Positions 51,325-64,000 of a DNA stretch of 64,000 bases are shown here, one piece after another; positions within the stretch are counted from its first letter, which is position 1, and every line of letters starts with the position of its first letter. The DNA is from Chloroflexota bacterium. Its GTDB lineage: Bacteria; Chloroflexota; Dehalococcoidia; DSTF01; RBG-16-68-14. The stretch is taken from the NCBI GenBank assembly GCA_003228685.1, contig QIFC01000078.1, positions 1 through 64,000 of the forward strand, written 5' to 3'. The notes under the pieces are model-generated. The model did no database searches and had not been told where the DNA came from. It saw only the letters and a program-made list of their open reading frames with translations. The position numbers and the translations under genes were made by a program.

Positions 51325-51355
51325 TTGACAATCCCAGAATAGCTTTTGGTAGTGT
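51325..51355 (+). promoter_or_regulatory. Candidate rpoB promoter P2
   Basis: Consensus TTGACA (51325-51330) with TAGTGT (51350-51355) after a long 19-base spacer. Weaker than P1. Confidence 0.35.
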
Positions 51356-51479
51356 AAAGGGCGCGGCTCAACGGACGCCTTTGTATTCATCTCCCTATAG
51401 GGATCCAACGGAAGAAGCCTTTTCCTGACAACGGAATGGGCTGTCTTTGCGTGTCCAGCATAGAGGTAGGAGCGCTTCG

Positions 51480-54400
51480 ATGGTAATGATCAGCGAGACG
51501 ATAGCTGACGGCACCGCCGTCCCCAAGCTCACGAAGTCCTACGCGAGGATTCCACACGTCCTGGATATACCGCACCTAGTGCGGATCCAGCTCGATTCAT
51601 ACAGGTGGTTCCGAGACGAGGGGCTCAGTGACCTCCTCAGCGAAATTTCGCCGATCCAGGACTTCACCGGGAAGCGCATGGAAATGCGCTTCTCGCGAGA
51701 GATCACGCCCAAGGACACCAAAGAGGACCTGGAGGAATACGTTGGGCTCGTCCCACTGGAAGACGTCAAGAAAGACGGCAGACGGCTGGCCAAGAAAGGC
51801 GAGCCACTGACCCTCAATACGGCAAAGGCACTGCGCGCGGCGCGCATCCCCTCAGTCACCGTGCGCCCGTACACCTTTGGCGAGCCGAAATACAACCAGA
51901 ACGAGTGCCGCGAACGTGACACCTCGTACTCCGCACCGCTCAAAGTCTGGGTGCAACTCCTAGTAAAGGAGACGGGTGAGGTCAAGGAGCAGGAGCTATT
52001 CATGGGCGACTTTCCGCTCATGACAGAAAACGGAACCTTCATCATCAATGGTGCGGAGCGCGTGGTCGTGGCACAGCTCGTGCGCTCGCCGGGCTGCTAC
52101 TTCGCGCTGAACACGGACAAGACGAGCGGCCGATCGCTCTGCTCCGGCAAACTCATTCCCAGCCGGGGCGCCTGGCTTGAGTTCGAAACGTCAAACAAAG
52201 ACATTCTCTCCGTTAAGGTCGACCGCAAGCGCAAGATACCAATCACCACCCTCCTGCGCGCCATCGACGAGGACGACAAGCTCGACGAGGAGGAACTCGG
52301 GACAGACGAGCGCATGCTCAAACTGTTCGAGGACGTCGACGACAATCCAGACCACCACTACATCCAGTCGACGATCGAGAAGGAGCCAACGAAAAACAAG
52401 CAGGAGGCCCTGCTTGAGTTCTATCGCAGGCTGCGCCCAGGCGACCCGCCCACCAAGGAGAACGCGCGCGGCCTGGTCAACTCGCTGTTCTTCAACCCAC
52501 GGCGTTACGACCTGGGACGCGTCGGCCGCTACAAGGTCACCGGGCGGCTCGGCCTGAAGGTCGCCAACGAGACCCGCGCCCTGACCCGCGAAGACCTTAA
52601 CGCCATCGTTCGGGAGATGATCTCCCTCAACAATGGCCAGAGCCAGCCCGACGACATCGACCACCTCGGCAACCGGCGCGTACGCGCCGTTGGCGAGCTA
52701 ATCCAGAATCAGTTCCGCGTCGGCCTCCTGCGCATGGAGCGCGTGGTCCGGGAGCGCATGACCATCACCGATGCCGACCAAGCCACGCCGAGTGCCTTGA
52801 TCAACATTCGCCCTGTCGTCGCCTCCATGAAGGAGTTCTTTGGCGGCTCCCAGCTTTCGCAGTTCATGGACCAGACGAACCCGCTTGCGGAACTCACGCA
52901 CAAACGCCGCCTGTCCGCGCTGGGCCCCGGTGGCCTCTCACGCGACCGCGCTGGCTTCGACGTTCGCGACGTCCACTACAGCCACTATGGGCGCATCTGT
53001 CCGATCGAGACGCCCGAGGGGCCGAACATCGGCCTCATCGGCAGTCTCGCAACCTACGGCCTGATCAACGGATACGGCTTCATCGAGACACCATACCGGA
53101 AAGTAGTCCGTGAACTCGCGGCCGGCGACGCTAAGCTAGCCGGCAAGATCTCCCGAGAGTCAGTCTCCGGCCCACGAGGCGGCGTCATCGTTGAAGAAGG
53201 CCAGGAGATTACGCCAGGATTGGTGCGTAAGCTCGCCGATGCCAATGTTGGCGCCGTTCAGATTGTCCCGTACGTCACCGACGACATTCAGTACCTCTCA
53301 GCAGACATTGAGGAGCGATACATCATCGCCCAGGCGAACTCGATCCTCGACGAGAACAACCACTTTATAGAGAGCCGCGTCGAGGCCCGGCAGGGCGAGC
53401 AGTTCCATATGGACCTGCCTGAACACATCGACTACATGGACGTTACGCCGAAGCAAGTACTCAGCGTCGCGACCTGTCTGATCCCGTTTCTTGAACACGA
53501 CGACGCGCCACGCGCCCTCATGGGTGCGAACATGCAGCGGCAAGCCGTGCCACTATTGCGGCCGCAGGTACCACTTGTCACCACAGGTGTCGAGAAGCGT
53601 GCCGCCTCTGACTCCGGCCAGGTCGTCCTTGCTGAGCGCGCCGGTGTCGTGTCCGCGGCGTCCGCGGACGCCGTCACCGTGAAGTACGACACTGGAGGAG
53701 AAATCACCTACCCACTCCAGAGCTTCGTCCGGTCTAATCAAGGAACGTGTATGAACCAGCGCCCTGCCGTCATCGCGGGCCAACGCGTACAGAGTGGAGA
53801 TGCTCTGGCAGACAGCTCGTCAACGGACCAAGGCGAACTAGCGCTAGGCCAGAACGTGCTCTGCGCGTTCGTCTCTTGGGAGGGGCACAACTTCGAGGAC
53901 GCAATCATCATTTCAGAGCGCATCGTGCAGGAGGACCGCTTTACCTCGATCCACATCGAGAAGCACGAGGTCGAATCGCGAGATACGAAACTCGGTGCGG
54001 AGGAGATCACGCGCGACATCCCCAACGTTGGCGAAGAGAGCCTGCGCGACCTGGACGAGATGGGCATCATCCGCGTTGGCGCTGAGGTCCATTCCGGTGA
54101 CATCCTTGTCGGCAAGATCACCCCTAAGGGCGAAACCGAACTGACGGCGGAGGAGAAGCTACTGCGCGCGATCTTCGGAGAGAAGGCCCGTGAGGTCAAA
54201 GACACATCGATGCGCGTGCCCCACGGTGAAAAGGGCAAGGTCATCGACGTGCTCGTGTTCTCCCGAGAAGACAACGACGAACTGCCCGCCGGCGTCAACC
54301 AGCTCGTGCGCGTAAAGCTCGCGCAGCGACGCAAGATCTCCGCGGGCGATAAGATGGCTGGACGCCACGGCAACAAAGGCGTAATTGCCAGCATCCTCCG

Positions 54401-55386
54401 CACAGAGGACATGCCATATCTGGAGGATGGCACTCCCGTCGACATCATCCTCAACCCGATCGGCGTCCCCAGCCGCATGAACGTAGGCCAGGTACTTGAG
54501 ACACACCTCGGGTGGGCCGTCCAACAGCTCGGCTTCCGGGCCATCTCGCCGGTGTTCGACGGCGCGACCGGTGAGGGAGTCGAAGATGCACTCGCCCGCG
54601 CCTGGATCGCCAAAGAGGCCAACGCTCTCAGTCCGAGCACGAACGGGGACAGCCGCCCATACGGCGAGAACCTCGACCTGCCTACGTTCGAGACCTGGCT
54701 GAAGAAGAAGGGGTATGTCGCCGCCGACATCCTCGACGAAAGCAAAACAGGCGAGGCGAAGAAGGCTTGCCTGGAACTGTGGCTCCAGAGCATGGGAGCG
54801 CGCAAACTGACCAACCCAACTCCCGAGCGGTTACAGCAGCGCGCAAATGAGATAGGCAAAGAGCGAAACGTCGCGCCTCCCATCTACGGCCAGCAGGCGC
54901 TCTACGATGGCCGCACAGGTGAGCCCTTCGACCAGCCCGTCACCATCGGCTACATCTACCTGCTGAAGCTCGTCCACCTAGTCGAAGACAAGATCCATGC
55001 TCGCTCCACAGGCCCGTACTCGCTCATCACCCAGCAGCCCTTAGGCGGCAAAGCCCAGTTCGGCGGCCAGCGTTTCGGTGAGATGGAGGTCTGGGCGCTC
55101 GAGGCGTATGGCGCCGCTCATGTGCTCCAAGAACTCCTCACCGTCAAGAGCGACGACGTGGTCGGCCGCGTCAAGACGTACGAAGCCATCGTCAAGGGCG
55201 AAGACGTCCTGGAGCCAGGCATCCCAGAATCATTTAAGGTGCTCGTAAAGGAGCTACAAAGCCTAGGCCTCTCCGTAGAGGTGCTCAACGAGGACGAAGA
55301 ACAAATTGCTCTGCCAGACGAGGGCCTTGAGGTGCCCCGCCTGGGCATCAACCTGGAAGGAATGGAGCGAGGGGAGGAGTTCCTGA

Positions 55387-55400
<14 letters not shown>
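51480..55400 (+). CDS. rpoB: DNA-directed RNA polymerase subunit beta
   Basis: 1306 residues. Start: ATG 51480 preceded by a TAGGAG stretch (51467-51472); a TTG at 51447 is less likely. The rifampicin-pocket region near residue 455 reads [16 protein letters not shown] and [14 protein letters not shown], with the residues of sensitive enzymes kept. Other signatures are [32 protein letters not shown] and [20 protein letters not shown]. It forms the catalytic core with RpoC, whose GTG start lies within its last 14 bases. Two candidate promoters precede it, so it is transcribed apart from ribosomal protein genes. Confidence 0.98.
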
Positions 55401-59787
<4,387 letters not shown>

Positions 59788-59807
59788 AAATCCAGAGCGA
59801 ACGATTC

Positions 59808-59840
59808 GAGCGGCCTCCCTGCCAGGGAGGCCGCTCTCTT
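59808..59840 (+). terminator. Rho-independent terminator of rpoBC
   Basis: A 13-base perfect stem: arms 59808-59820 and 59824-59836 (GCGGCCTCCCT/AGGGAGGCCGC core), three-base loop, then TCTT. It lies 20 bases after the rpoC stop. Confidence 0.85.
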
Positions 59841-59887
59841 ATGTCGCGCTACGGCCTAACGACCTGATATCATGACCTCGAACGCTG

Positions 59888-60565
59888 ATGAGCACGGACC
59901 CACCTAGCGCTCCCCTGTCCGCTGGTTCGCTCGACATGCTCACCTCGCCTGCCGACGACCACGAAGGGCCGATGCCCACGGCGCCGGCTCCAAACTCGGC
60001 TGTTTGGAGACTGGAATACAGCCTCATTATCATCAGCGCCGCGTTCATCACCTCGTCCGCCCTTGTGTTTTTCCTCGTCGATGTCGACCTGGCGCGTCTC
60101 AACAGCTACGGCTATGTTGGTCTCTTTGTCGTCAGCCTAATCAGTGCCGCGTCGATCATCATGCCCATGCCGGGCGCGGCCGCCGCGACAGGCGCCGGCG
60201 CCTTCCTCGAACCCGTGGCGGGCATCCCCACACCAATCCTGGTCGGCCTTGTCGCTGGTCCTGCGGAAGCAATCGGCGAACTCACCGGATACGCGGCTGG
60301 CTACGGCGGCAGCGCCCTCTTCCGCGACCGGCCCATCTACCCCCGCGTAAAATCGTGGATGCACCGCCGTGGGATTCTGACAATGTTCGTCCTCTCGTCC
60401 TTCCCCAACCCGCTGGTCGACGTCGCGGGGGTAGCCGCCGGCGCCGTCCACATGCAACTGCACCGCTTCTTTCTCGGTGTCCTGGCCGGCAAGATCGTCA
60501 AGAATTTCTATCTAGCAGCTGGCGGCCTCGCCTTGGCCGAACTCCTGCGCAGGGTGTTCACCTAG
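59888..60565 (+). CDS. VTT-domain (SNARE-associated/DedA-like) membrane protein
   Basis: 225 residues. A Pro/Ala-rich cytoplasmic tail of about 40 residues, then helices with the family pattern: IIMPMPGAAAATGAGAFLEP, AGPAEAIGELTGYAAGYGG and VLSSFPNPLVDVAGVAAGA. DedA/VTT proteins are implicated in lipid (undecaprenyl or phospholipid) translocation and membrane-potential homeostasis. The Glu in AIGELTGY and the Asp in NPLVDVAG match the charged positions important in the family. The stop directly abuts the ispD start, so these genes are cotranscribed. Confidence 0.8.
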   Translation: MSTDPPSAPLSAGSLDMLTSPADDHEGPMPTAPAPNSAVWRLEYSLIIISAAFITSSALVFFLVDVDLARLNSYGYVGLFVVSLISAASIIMPMPGAAAATGAGAFLEPVAGIPTPILVGLVAGPAEAIGELTGYAAGYGGSALFRDRPIYPRVKSWMHRRGILTMFVLSSFPNPLVDVAGVAAGAVHMQLHRFFLGVLAGKIVKNFYLAAGGLALAELLRRVFT

Positions 60566-61246
60566 ATGGCCACGGCAACCGTAGGCGCCGTTGTCGTCGC
60601 GGCCGGCCGCAGCGAGCGGATGGGCCGTGCCGATAAGCTCTGGGCTCCCCTGCCCTCAAAGAACGAGCGTGAGGAGCCGCTCATCGCGCATACGATGACA
60701 GCGTTCCAGCGCTCGCGACGCGTCCATCAGGCCATCCTCGTCGTGGCGGACGAAGCTCTCGAAGAAGGTCGGACGCTCGTCCGCGAGCATGGCTTCAACA
60801 AGTTTACCGTAGTCGCGGGAGGCGGCCGGCGGCAGGATTCGGTCCTCGCCGGACTCGAAGCGCTTAATGATGCTCACTGGGCCATCATCCATGACGGCGC
60901 CCGGCCGCTCGTGACGGAGAAGCTCATTGAAGAAGGGCTCAAAGAGGCCGAAGAGACGGGCGCATCCTGTAGCGCCATTCCGGTGCCGGACACCTTGAAG
61001 GAAGGCACTGCGGGCCGCATCGTGCGAACCGTGGACCGCTCCCGCCTCTGGCTCGCACAGACACCACAAACGTTCCTCTTTGACCTGCTGCTCGACGCCC
61101 ACAAGCGCGCCTCAGGTGACGTCACCGACGATGCTGCGCTCGTAGAAGCGTTGGGCGTGGAGGTGCGACTCGTCACCGGCTCACCGCGCAACATCAAAGT
61201 GACGACGCCGGAAGACCTCGCCATCGTCAGGGCTCTGCTGTCATGA
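60566..61246 (+). CDS. ispD: 2-C-methyl-D-erythritol 4-phosphate cytidylyltransferase
   Basis: 226 residues. CTP-binding VVVAAGRSERMGRADKLW at the N-terminus, VAGGGRRQDSVLAGLEAL, HDGARPLV and DDAALVEALG motifs are all present. It activates methylerythritol phosphate with CTP in the non-mevalonate isoprenoid pathway. The stop overlaps the ispF start by four bases. Isoprenoids supply undecaprenyl phosphate and the heme O side chain used elsewhere in the window. Confidence 0.94.
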   Translation: MATATVGAVVVAAGRSERMGRADKLWAPLPSKNEREEPLIAHTMTAFQRSRRVHQAILVVADEALEEGRTLVREHGFNKFTVVAGGGRRQDSVLAGLEALNDAHWAIIHDGARPLVTEKLIEEGLKEAEETGASCSAIPVPDTLKEGTAGRIVRTVDRSRLWLAQTPQTFLFDLLLDAHKRASGDVTDDAALVEALGVEVRLVTGSPRNIKVTTPEDLAIVRALLS

Positions 61247-61716
61247 GAGTCGGCATCGGGTACGACGTCCACCCATTCGCGGAAGGCCGCCCGCTCGTGT
61301 TGGGCGGCGTCACCGTCCCGCACGCGTCCGGCCTTGAGGGGAACAGCGACGGCGACGTCCTCACACACGCGCTGATCGACGCGCTGCTGGGTGCGGCAGC
61401 CTTAGGCGATATCGGCACACACTTCCCATCAGAGGACCAACAGTGGCGCGGTGCGAGCAGCGTCGACCTGCTCGCGCAGACCCGCAACCTCCTCCGCGAA
61501 GCCGGCTTCGGCGTGGCCAACGTCGACGCCACCATCGTCGCGCAGGCGCCAAAGCTTGCGCCCTACACGCAAGAGATGCGAGAGCTATTGGCCCAAGCGC
61601 TGGATGTCGATCCTGGTAATGTGAGCGTCAAGGCCACGACGACCGACCGTCTCGGCGCCATCGGGCGGGGCGAAGGAATTGCGGCTGTCACCGTCGCCTT
61701 GATAGACTCAACGTAA
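61243..61716 (+). CDS. ispF: 2-C-methyl-D-erythritol 2,4-cyclodiphosphate synthase
   Basis: 157 residues, normal length. Zinc and substrate motifs: GYDVHPFAEGRPLVLGGV (Asp and His ligands), SDGDVLTHALIDALLGAAAL, GDIGTHFP and the C-terminal KATTTDRLGAIGRGEGIAA. It cyclises the CDP-methylerythritol phosphate product. Translationally coupled to ispD. The cysteine leader peptide begins 20 bases after its stop. Confidence 0.95.
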   Translation: MRVGIGYDVHPFAEGRPLVLGGVTVPHASGLEGNSDGDVLTHALIDALLGAAALGDIGTHFPSEDQQWRGASSVDLLAQTRNLLREAGFGVANVDATIVAQAPKLAPYTQEMRELLAQALDVDPGNVSVKATTTDRLGAIGRGEGIAAVTVALIDST

Positions 61717-61736
61717 CACTTAATCGGAGAGAGTGA

Positions 61737-61814
61737 ATGCAAACAGCGACCCACGGCACCTTCTACCTGGGCCGGAAGTCAGACCGGCTCAGCACCTGTT
61801 GCGGTTGTCCATAG
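61737..61814 (+). CDS. Cysteine-rich leader peptide upstream of cysE-cysS
   Basis: A 25-codon ORF, ATG 61737 to TAG 61812-61814, with a GGAGAGAG ribosome site at 61726-61733. The peptide ends RLSTCCGCP: three Cys codons (61797-61799, 61800-61802, 61806-61808) in the last five codons, very unusual for a 25-residue peptide. The stop codon lies inside the 5' arm of a hairpin (61813-61839). The next genes, cysE and cysS, make cysteine and charge tRNA-Cys. The arrangement is that of a ribosome-mediated attenuator in which slow decoding of Cys codons would keep the hairpin open. Mycobacterial poly-cysteine leader uORFs are a known parallel; this one was not recognised. Confidence 0.75.
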   Translation: MQTATHGTFYLGRKSDRLSTCCGCP

Positions 61815-61839
61815 GGACGCCCGCCTAGCGGACGTCCCT
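61813..61839 (+). promoter_or_regulatory. Hairpin at the end of the cysteine leader ORF (possible attenuator)
   Basis: AGGGACG-C-CCGC (61813-61824) pairs with GCGG-A-CGTCCCT (61828-61839) around a three-base loop, with one internal C/A mismatch. No T run follows, so it may act on Rho, pausing or translation rather than as a classic terminator. The cysE ribosome site (AGGAGG, 61861-61866) is 21 bases further on. Confidence 0.65.
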
Positions 61840-61875
61840 CACAAACGCAATAACGTCAGAAGGAGGTTCGCTTAC

Positions 61876-62565
61876 GTGTCGCTATTCCAACGCATCGGCA
61901 GAGATATCAAGGCCGCCCGGGAACGAGACCCGGCGGCCTCCGGCAACCTAGAAGTCATCCTCGCCTATCCCGGCTTTCATCACGCCAGGCAGTCCCACCG
62001 CCTGGCCCATACCCTGCACACCCACCACGTGCCCTTGCTGCCGCGCCTGGTTTCGCACATCACCCGCCTCGTCACGGGCATCGAAATCCACCCCGGTGCC
62101 AAGATCGGGGACGGCTTCTTCATCGACCATGGGATGGGCGTCGTCATCGGCGAGACAGCCGAGATCGGAGACGACTGCCATCTCTATCAGGGCGTCACGC
62201 TCGGCGGCACCAGCACTCGCCGCGAAAAGCGCCATCCTACCCTCGAGAACAACGTTGAAGTAGGCGCCGGCGCCAAATTGATCGGCGCGATCACCATCGG
62301 CGAGAACGCCCAGGTCGGCGCCGGCTCGGTCGTCGTCACGAACGTGCCGCCCAACGCGACTATCGTTGGCGTGCCGGGGCACATCGTCGCGTATCGAGAC
62401 CCCGGCTCGGACACGATCCAGCACCTGCCGGACCCAGAGTGGGACCGCATTACCGCTCTCGAAGAGCGCATCAATCAACTACAGGCGCAGTTGCGCGACA
62501 TGGAGGCGAAGGTCGCGGAAGGGCCCGCCGGCCGGGCACACGTGACCTCTGAAGAAGAAGGGTAA
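61876..62565 (+). CDS. cysE: Serine O-acetyltransferase
   Basis: 229 residues from GTG 61876, AGGAGG at 61861-61866. The N-terminal helical part is short (about 60 residues), as in the EpsC-like SAT form, and is followed by hexapeptide repeats: GIEIHPGAKIGDGFFIDHG, GVVIGETAEIGDDCHLYQGV and the acetyl-CoA loop LGGTSTRREKRHPTLENNV. It acetylates serine, the first step of cysteine synthesis. A helical tail (RITALEERINQLQAQLRDME) after the usual end may be a coiled coil and differs from the Ile-terminated tail that binds cysteine synthase in enterics. A cysteine-rich leader precedes the gene. Confidence 0.93.
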   Translation: MSLFQRIGRDIKAARERDPAASGNLEVILAYPGFHHARQSHRLAHTLHTHHVPLLPRLVSHITRLVTGIEIHPGAKIGDGFFIDHGMGVVIGETAEIGDDCHLYQGVTLGGTSTRREKRHPTLENNVEVGAGAKLIGAITIGENAQVGAGSVVVTNVPPNATIVGVPGHIVAYRDPGSDTIQHLPDPEWDRITALEERINQLQAQLRDMEAKVAEGPAGRAHVTSEEEG

Positions 62566-62570
62566 GGCAT

Positions 62571-63944
62571 TTGCTGAAGCTACACAGCACACTCTCCGGT
62601 GAACTTGAACAGGTGGTGCAGGACGAGAGCCGTCCTCTCCGCATGTACGTCTGCGGGCCCAACCTCTACGCACCGTGCCACGTTGGCCACGCCATGAGCT
62701 ACGTCCTCTTCGACGTCCTCCGGCGATACATGGAGTATCGCGATATCGACGTCCAGCACGTCCAGAACTTCACCGACATCGAGGACAACATCCTGCGCAA
62801 GGCCCAGGAAGACGGCGTCACGATCGATGAGTTGGCCGAGGAGCACATCGCGCGCTTCTACGACGACATGGCCGCGCTCAACGTCCAGCGCGCCCACGAA
62901 TACCCGCGCGCCACGCATGAGATCCCCAAGATCATCGAGCTCGTAACCAGACTGATCGAAAAGGACTACGCCTACGAAGTAGACGGCGACGTCTACTATC
63001 GCGTGGCCAAACGGCCCGACTACGGCAAGCTCTCCGGCCAGGACATCGAAGAGATGCTGGCCGGGGCCCGTATCGAGCCCGGCGAGCAGAAGGAAAATCC
63101 CGGGGACTTCGCGCTGTGGAAAGCCGCCAAAGCCGGCGAGCCTTCCTGGGACAGTCCGTGGGGTCCCGGACGTCCCGGCTGGCACATCGAGTGTTCGGCC
63201 ATGTCGCTGCGCTACCTAGGCGAGCAGATCGACATCCACGGCGGCGGCCAGGACCTGATCTTCCCTCACCACGAAAACGAGATCGCCCAGACCGAAGCAG
63301 CCACGGGCGTGGAGCCGTTCTCCCGCATCTGGATGCACCACGGCCTGCTGCGCCTGCCAAACAGCACCGAGAAGATGACGCGCCACCTCGGCGGCCTGAT
63401 CCCCATCGACGACGTCATCCAGCGCTGGGGTACGGACGCCCTGCGCACGTTTATCCTGTTCTCGCACTACCGCAAGCCGCTCACATTCACGGAAGAAGCG
63501 CTCGACTCCGCAAAGAGCGGCGCGGATCGCCTCCGCACTGCGGCGCGCGCAGCGGAAGACGCCTCACCGGCCGGCGAAGCCGTCGACGCGGCGCCCTACC
63601 GCGAACACTTCATCGAAGCGATGGACGACGACCTCAACACTGCGATCGCCCTCGCGGCCCTCTTCGACCTGGCACGCGAGATCAACACCGCCCGCGATGA
63701 GAAGCGCCCGATCGCGGACGCGCAAGCGGCGATGCTGGAACTGGCCGGCATCCTCGGCCTCACATTGGAGGACACCGAAGCCGCCATGGGCGCCGCGCCT
63801 TTCATCGAACTGCTGATCGACGTCCGGAAAGAGCTGCGCGACGCCAAGCAGTTCGAGCAAGCCGATAACGTCCGCAACGGCCTGGAGGCGCTCGGCATCG
63901 CTCTCGAGGACACCGCCGAAGGCACCGCCTGGCGACAAGGCTAG
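62571..63944 (+). CDS. cysS: Cysteinyl-tRNA synthetase
   Basis: 457 residues from TTG 62571, five bases after the cysE stop (AAGG upstream). Class I motifs: [16 protein letters not shown] (HIGH-type signature and zinc Cys), [24 protein letters not shown], and in the place of KMSKS the sequence [12 protein letters not shown]. Lys-Met is kept but the catalytic second Lys is Arg. The C-terminal DALR-like helices are present. It charges tRNA-Cys; pairing with cysE and the leader peptide links cysteine supply and use. Length and overall order are normal for CysRS; the divergent signature also resembles MshC-like relatives only superficially. Confidence 0.92.
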   Translation: MLKLHSTLSGELEQVVQDESRPLRMYVCGPNLYAPCHVGHAMSYVLFDVLRRYMEYRDIDVQHVQNFTDIEDNILRKAQEDGVTIDELAEEHIARFYDDMAALNVQRAHEYPRATHEIPKIIELVTRLIEKDYAYEVDGDVYYRVAKRPDYGKLSGQDIEEMLAGARIEPGEQKENPGDFALWKAAKAGEPSWDSPWGPGRPGWHIECSAMSLRYLGEQIDIHGGGQDLIFPHHENEIAQTEAATGVEPFSRIWMHHGLLRLPNSTEKMTRHLGGLIPIDDVIQRWGTDALRTFILFSHYRKPLTFTEEALDSAKSGADRLRTAARAAEDASPAGEAVDAAPYREHFIEAMDDDLNTAIALAALFDLAREINTARDEKRPIADAQAAMLELAGILGLTLEDTEAAMGAAPFIELLIDVRKELRDAKQFEQADNVRNGLEALGIALEDTAEGTAWRQG

Positions 63945-63980
63945 CTCCCCACTGGGAAGAACGCTTCGCGTCCTTACGAA

Positions 63981-63998
63981 GCTGACCCGTAGGTCAGC
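63981..63998 (+). terminator. Hairpin downstream of cysS (window edge)
   Basis: Perfect seven-base arms GCTGACC (63981-63987) and GGTCAGC (63992-63998) with a four-base loop, 36 bases after the cysS stop. The sequence beyond is cut by the window, so any T run is not visible. Confidence 0.5.
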
Positions 63999-64000
63999 GG

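Noticed and set aside
51393-51402. Ten-base palindrome CCCTATAGGG in the rpoB leader
   Set aside because: Too short, and with no partner copy, to claim a binding site.
53738-54883. A 381-codon open frame antisense to rpoB
   Set aside because: A shadow of GC-rich codon use: it lies fully inside rpoB, has Ser/Arg/Thr-rich low-quality composition and no ribosome site.

Overview
This window reads as a chromosomal segment of an aerobic Chloroflexota bacterium, most probably a Dehalococcoidia/SAR202-like lineage. That placement is inference. It rests on GC-rich coding DNA, a DUF2298 (Chloroflexi/archaeal 'YYY') membrane protein beside an Agl23-like (TIGR03663-type) protein, a long coiled-coil insertion near the N-terminus of RpoC, a caa3-type oxidase set and a luciferase-like flavin oxidoreductase. 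Nearly all DNA is coding, no gap without a gene reaches 300 bases, and no tRNA, rRNA, CRISPR array, insertion sequence or prophage gene was seen.

Layout. 1-5140: two large envelope-glycan membrane proteins. 5137-7676 (minus): a two-subunit molybdenum hydroxylase. 7806-11093: galU, an unknown protein with a nuclease-like C-terminal domain, an enoyl-ACP-reductase-like SDR and a tiny membrane protein. 11056-17788 (minus): a six-gene run of four paralogous GT4 glycosyltransferases and two SAM methyltransferases. 17923-25479: a catabolic/uptake block (LLM flavin oxidoreductase, two alpha/beta hydrolases, oligopeptide-type ABC permeases and a Tat lipoprotein binding protein, an SDR). 25601-32818: a candidate small RNA, rmlA, rmlB, three glycosyltransferases, a WecA-like initiating transferase and a cohesin/dockerin secreted protein.

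32914-38369: a lipoprotein, a HAD hydrolase, the peroxiredoxin Bcp, an ECF sigma / anti-sigma / cupredoxin operon and nadE. 38518-47424: a respiratory block with a thioredoxin-like lipoprotein, ctaB, ctaA, a membrane cupredoxin, ctaG and the oxidase genes coxF-coxC-coxA-coxB. 47597-51211: a zinc-ribbon protein, a GreA-type factor with an extra N-terminal domain, a TIM-barrel lipoprotein and an acyl-CoA dehydrogenase. 51480-63944: rpoB, rpoC, a VTT-family membrane protein, ispD, ispF, a cysteine-rich leader peptide, cysE and cysS.

How the parts fit. The sugar-nucleotide genes (galU, rmlA, rmlB), the initiating transferase and the many glycosyltransferases point to an elaborate cell-surface polysaccharide or glycoprotein. 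The cox/cta genes and the two cupredoxins form a copper-dependent aerobic respiratory module. The strongest new observation is a 25-codon leader ORF ending in Cys-Cys-Gly-Cys-Pro, followed directly by a hairpin, just upstream of cysE-cysS. It looks like a cysteine-sensing attenuator. Other notable points are a candidate short RNA before rmlA, inverted repeats overlapping several promoters, apparently leaderless genes, and convergent gene pairs that share their stop codons.
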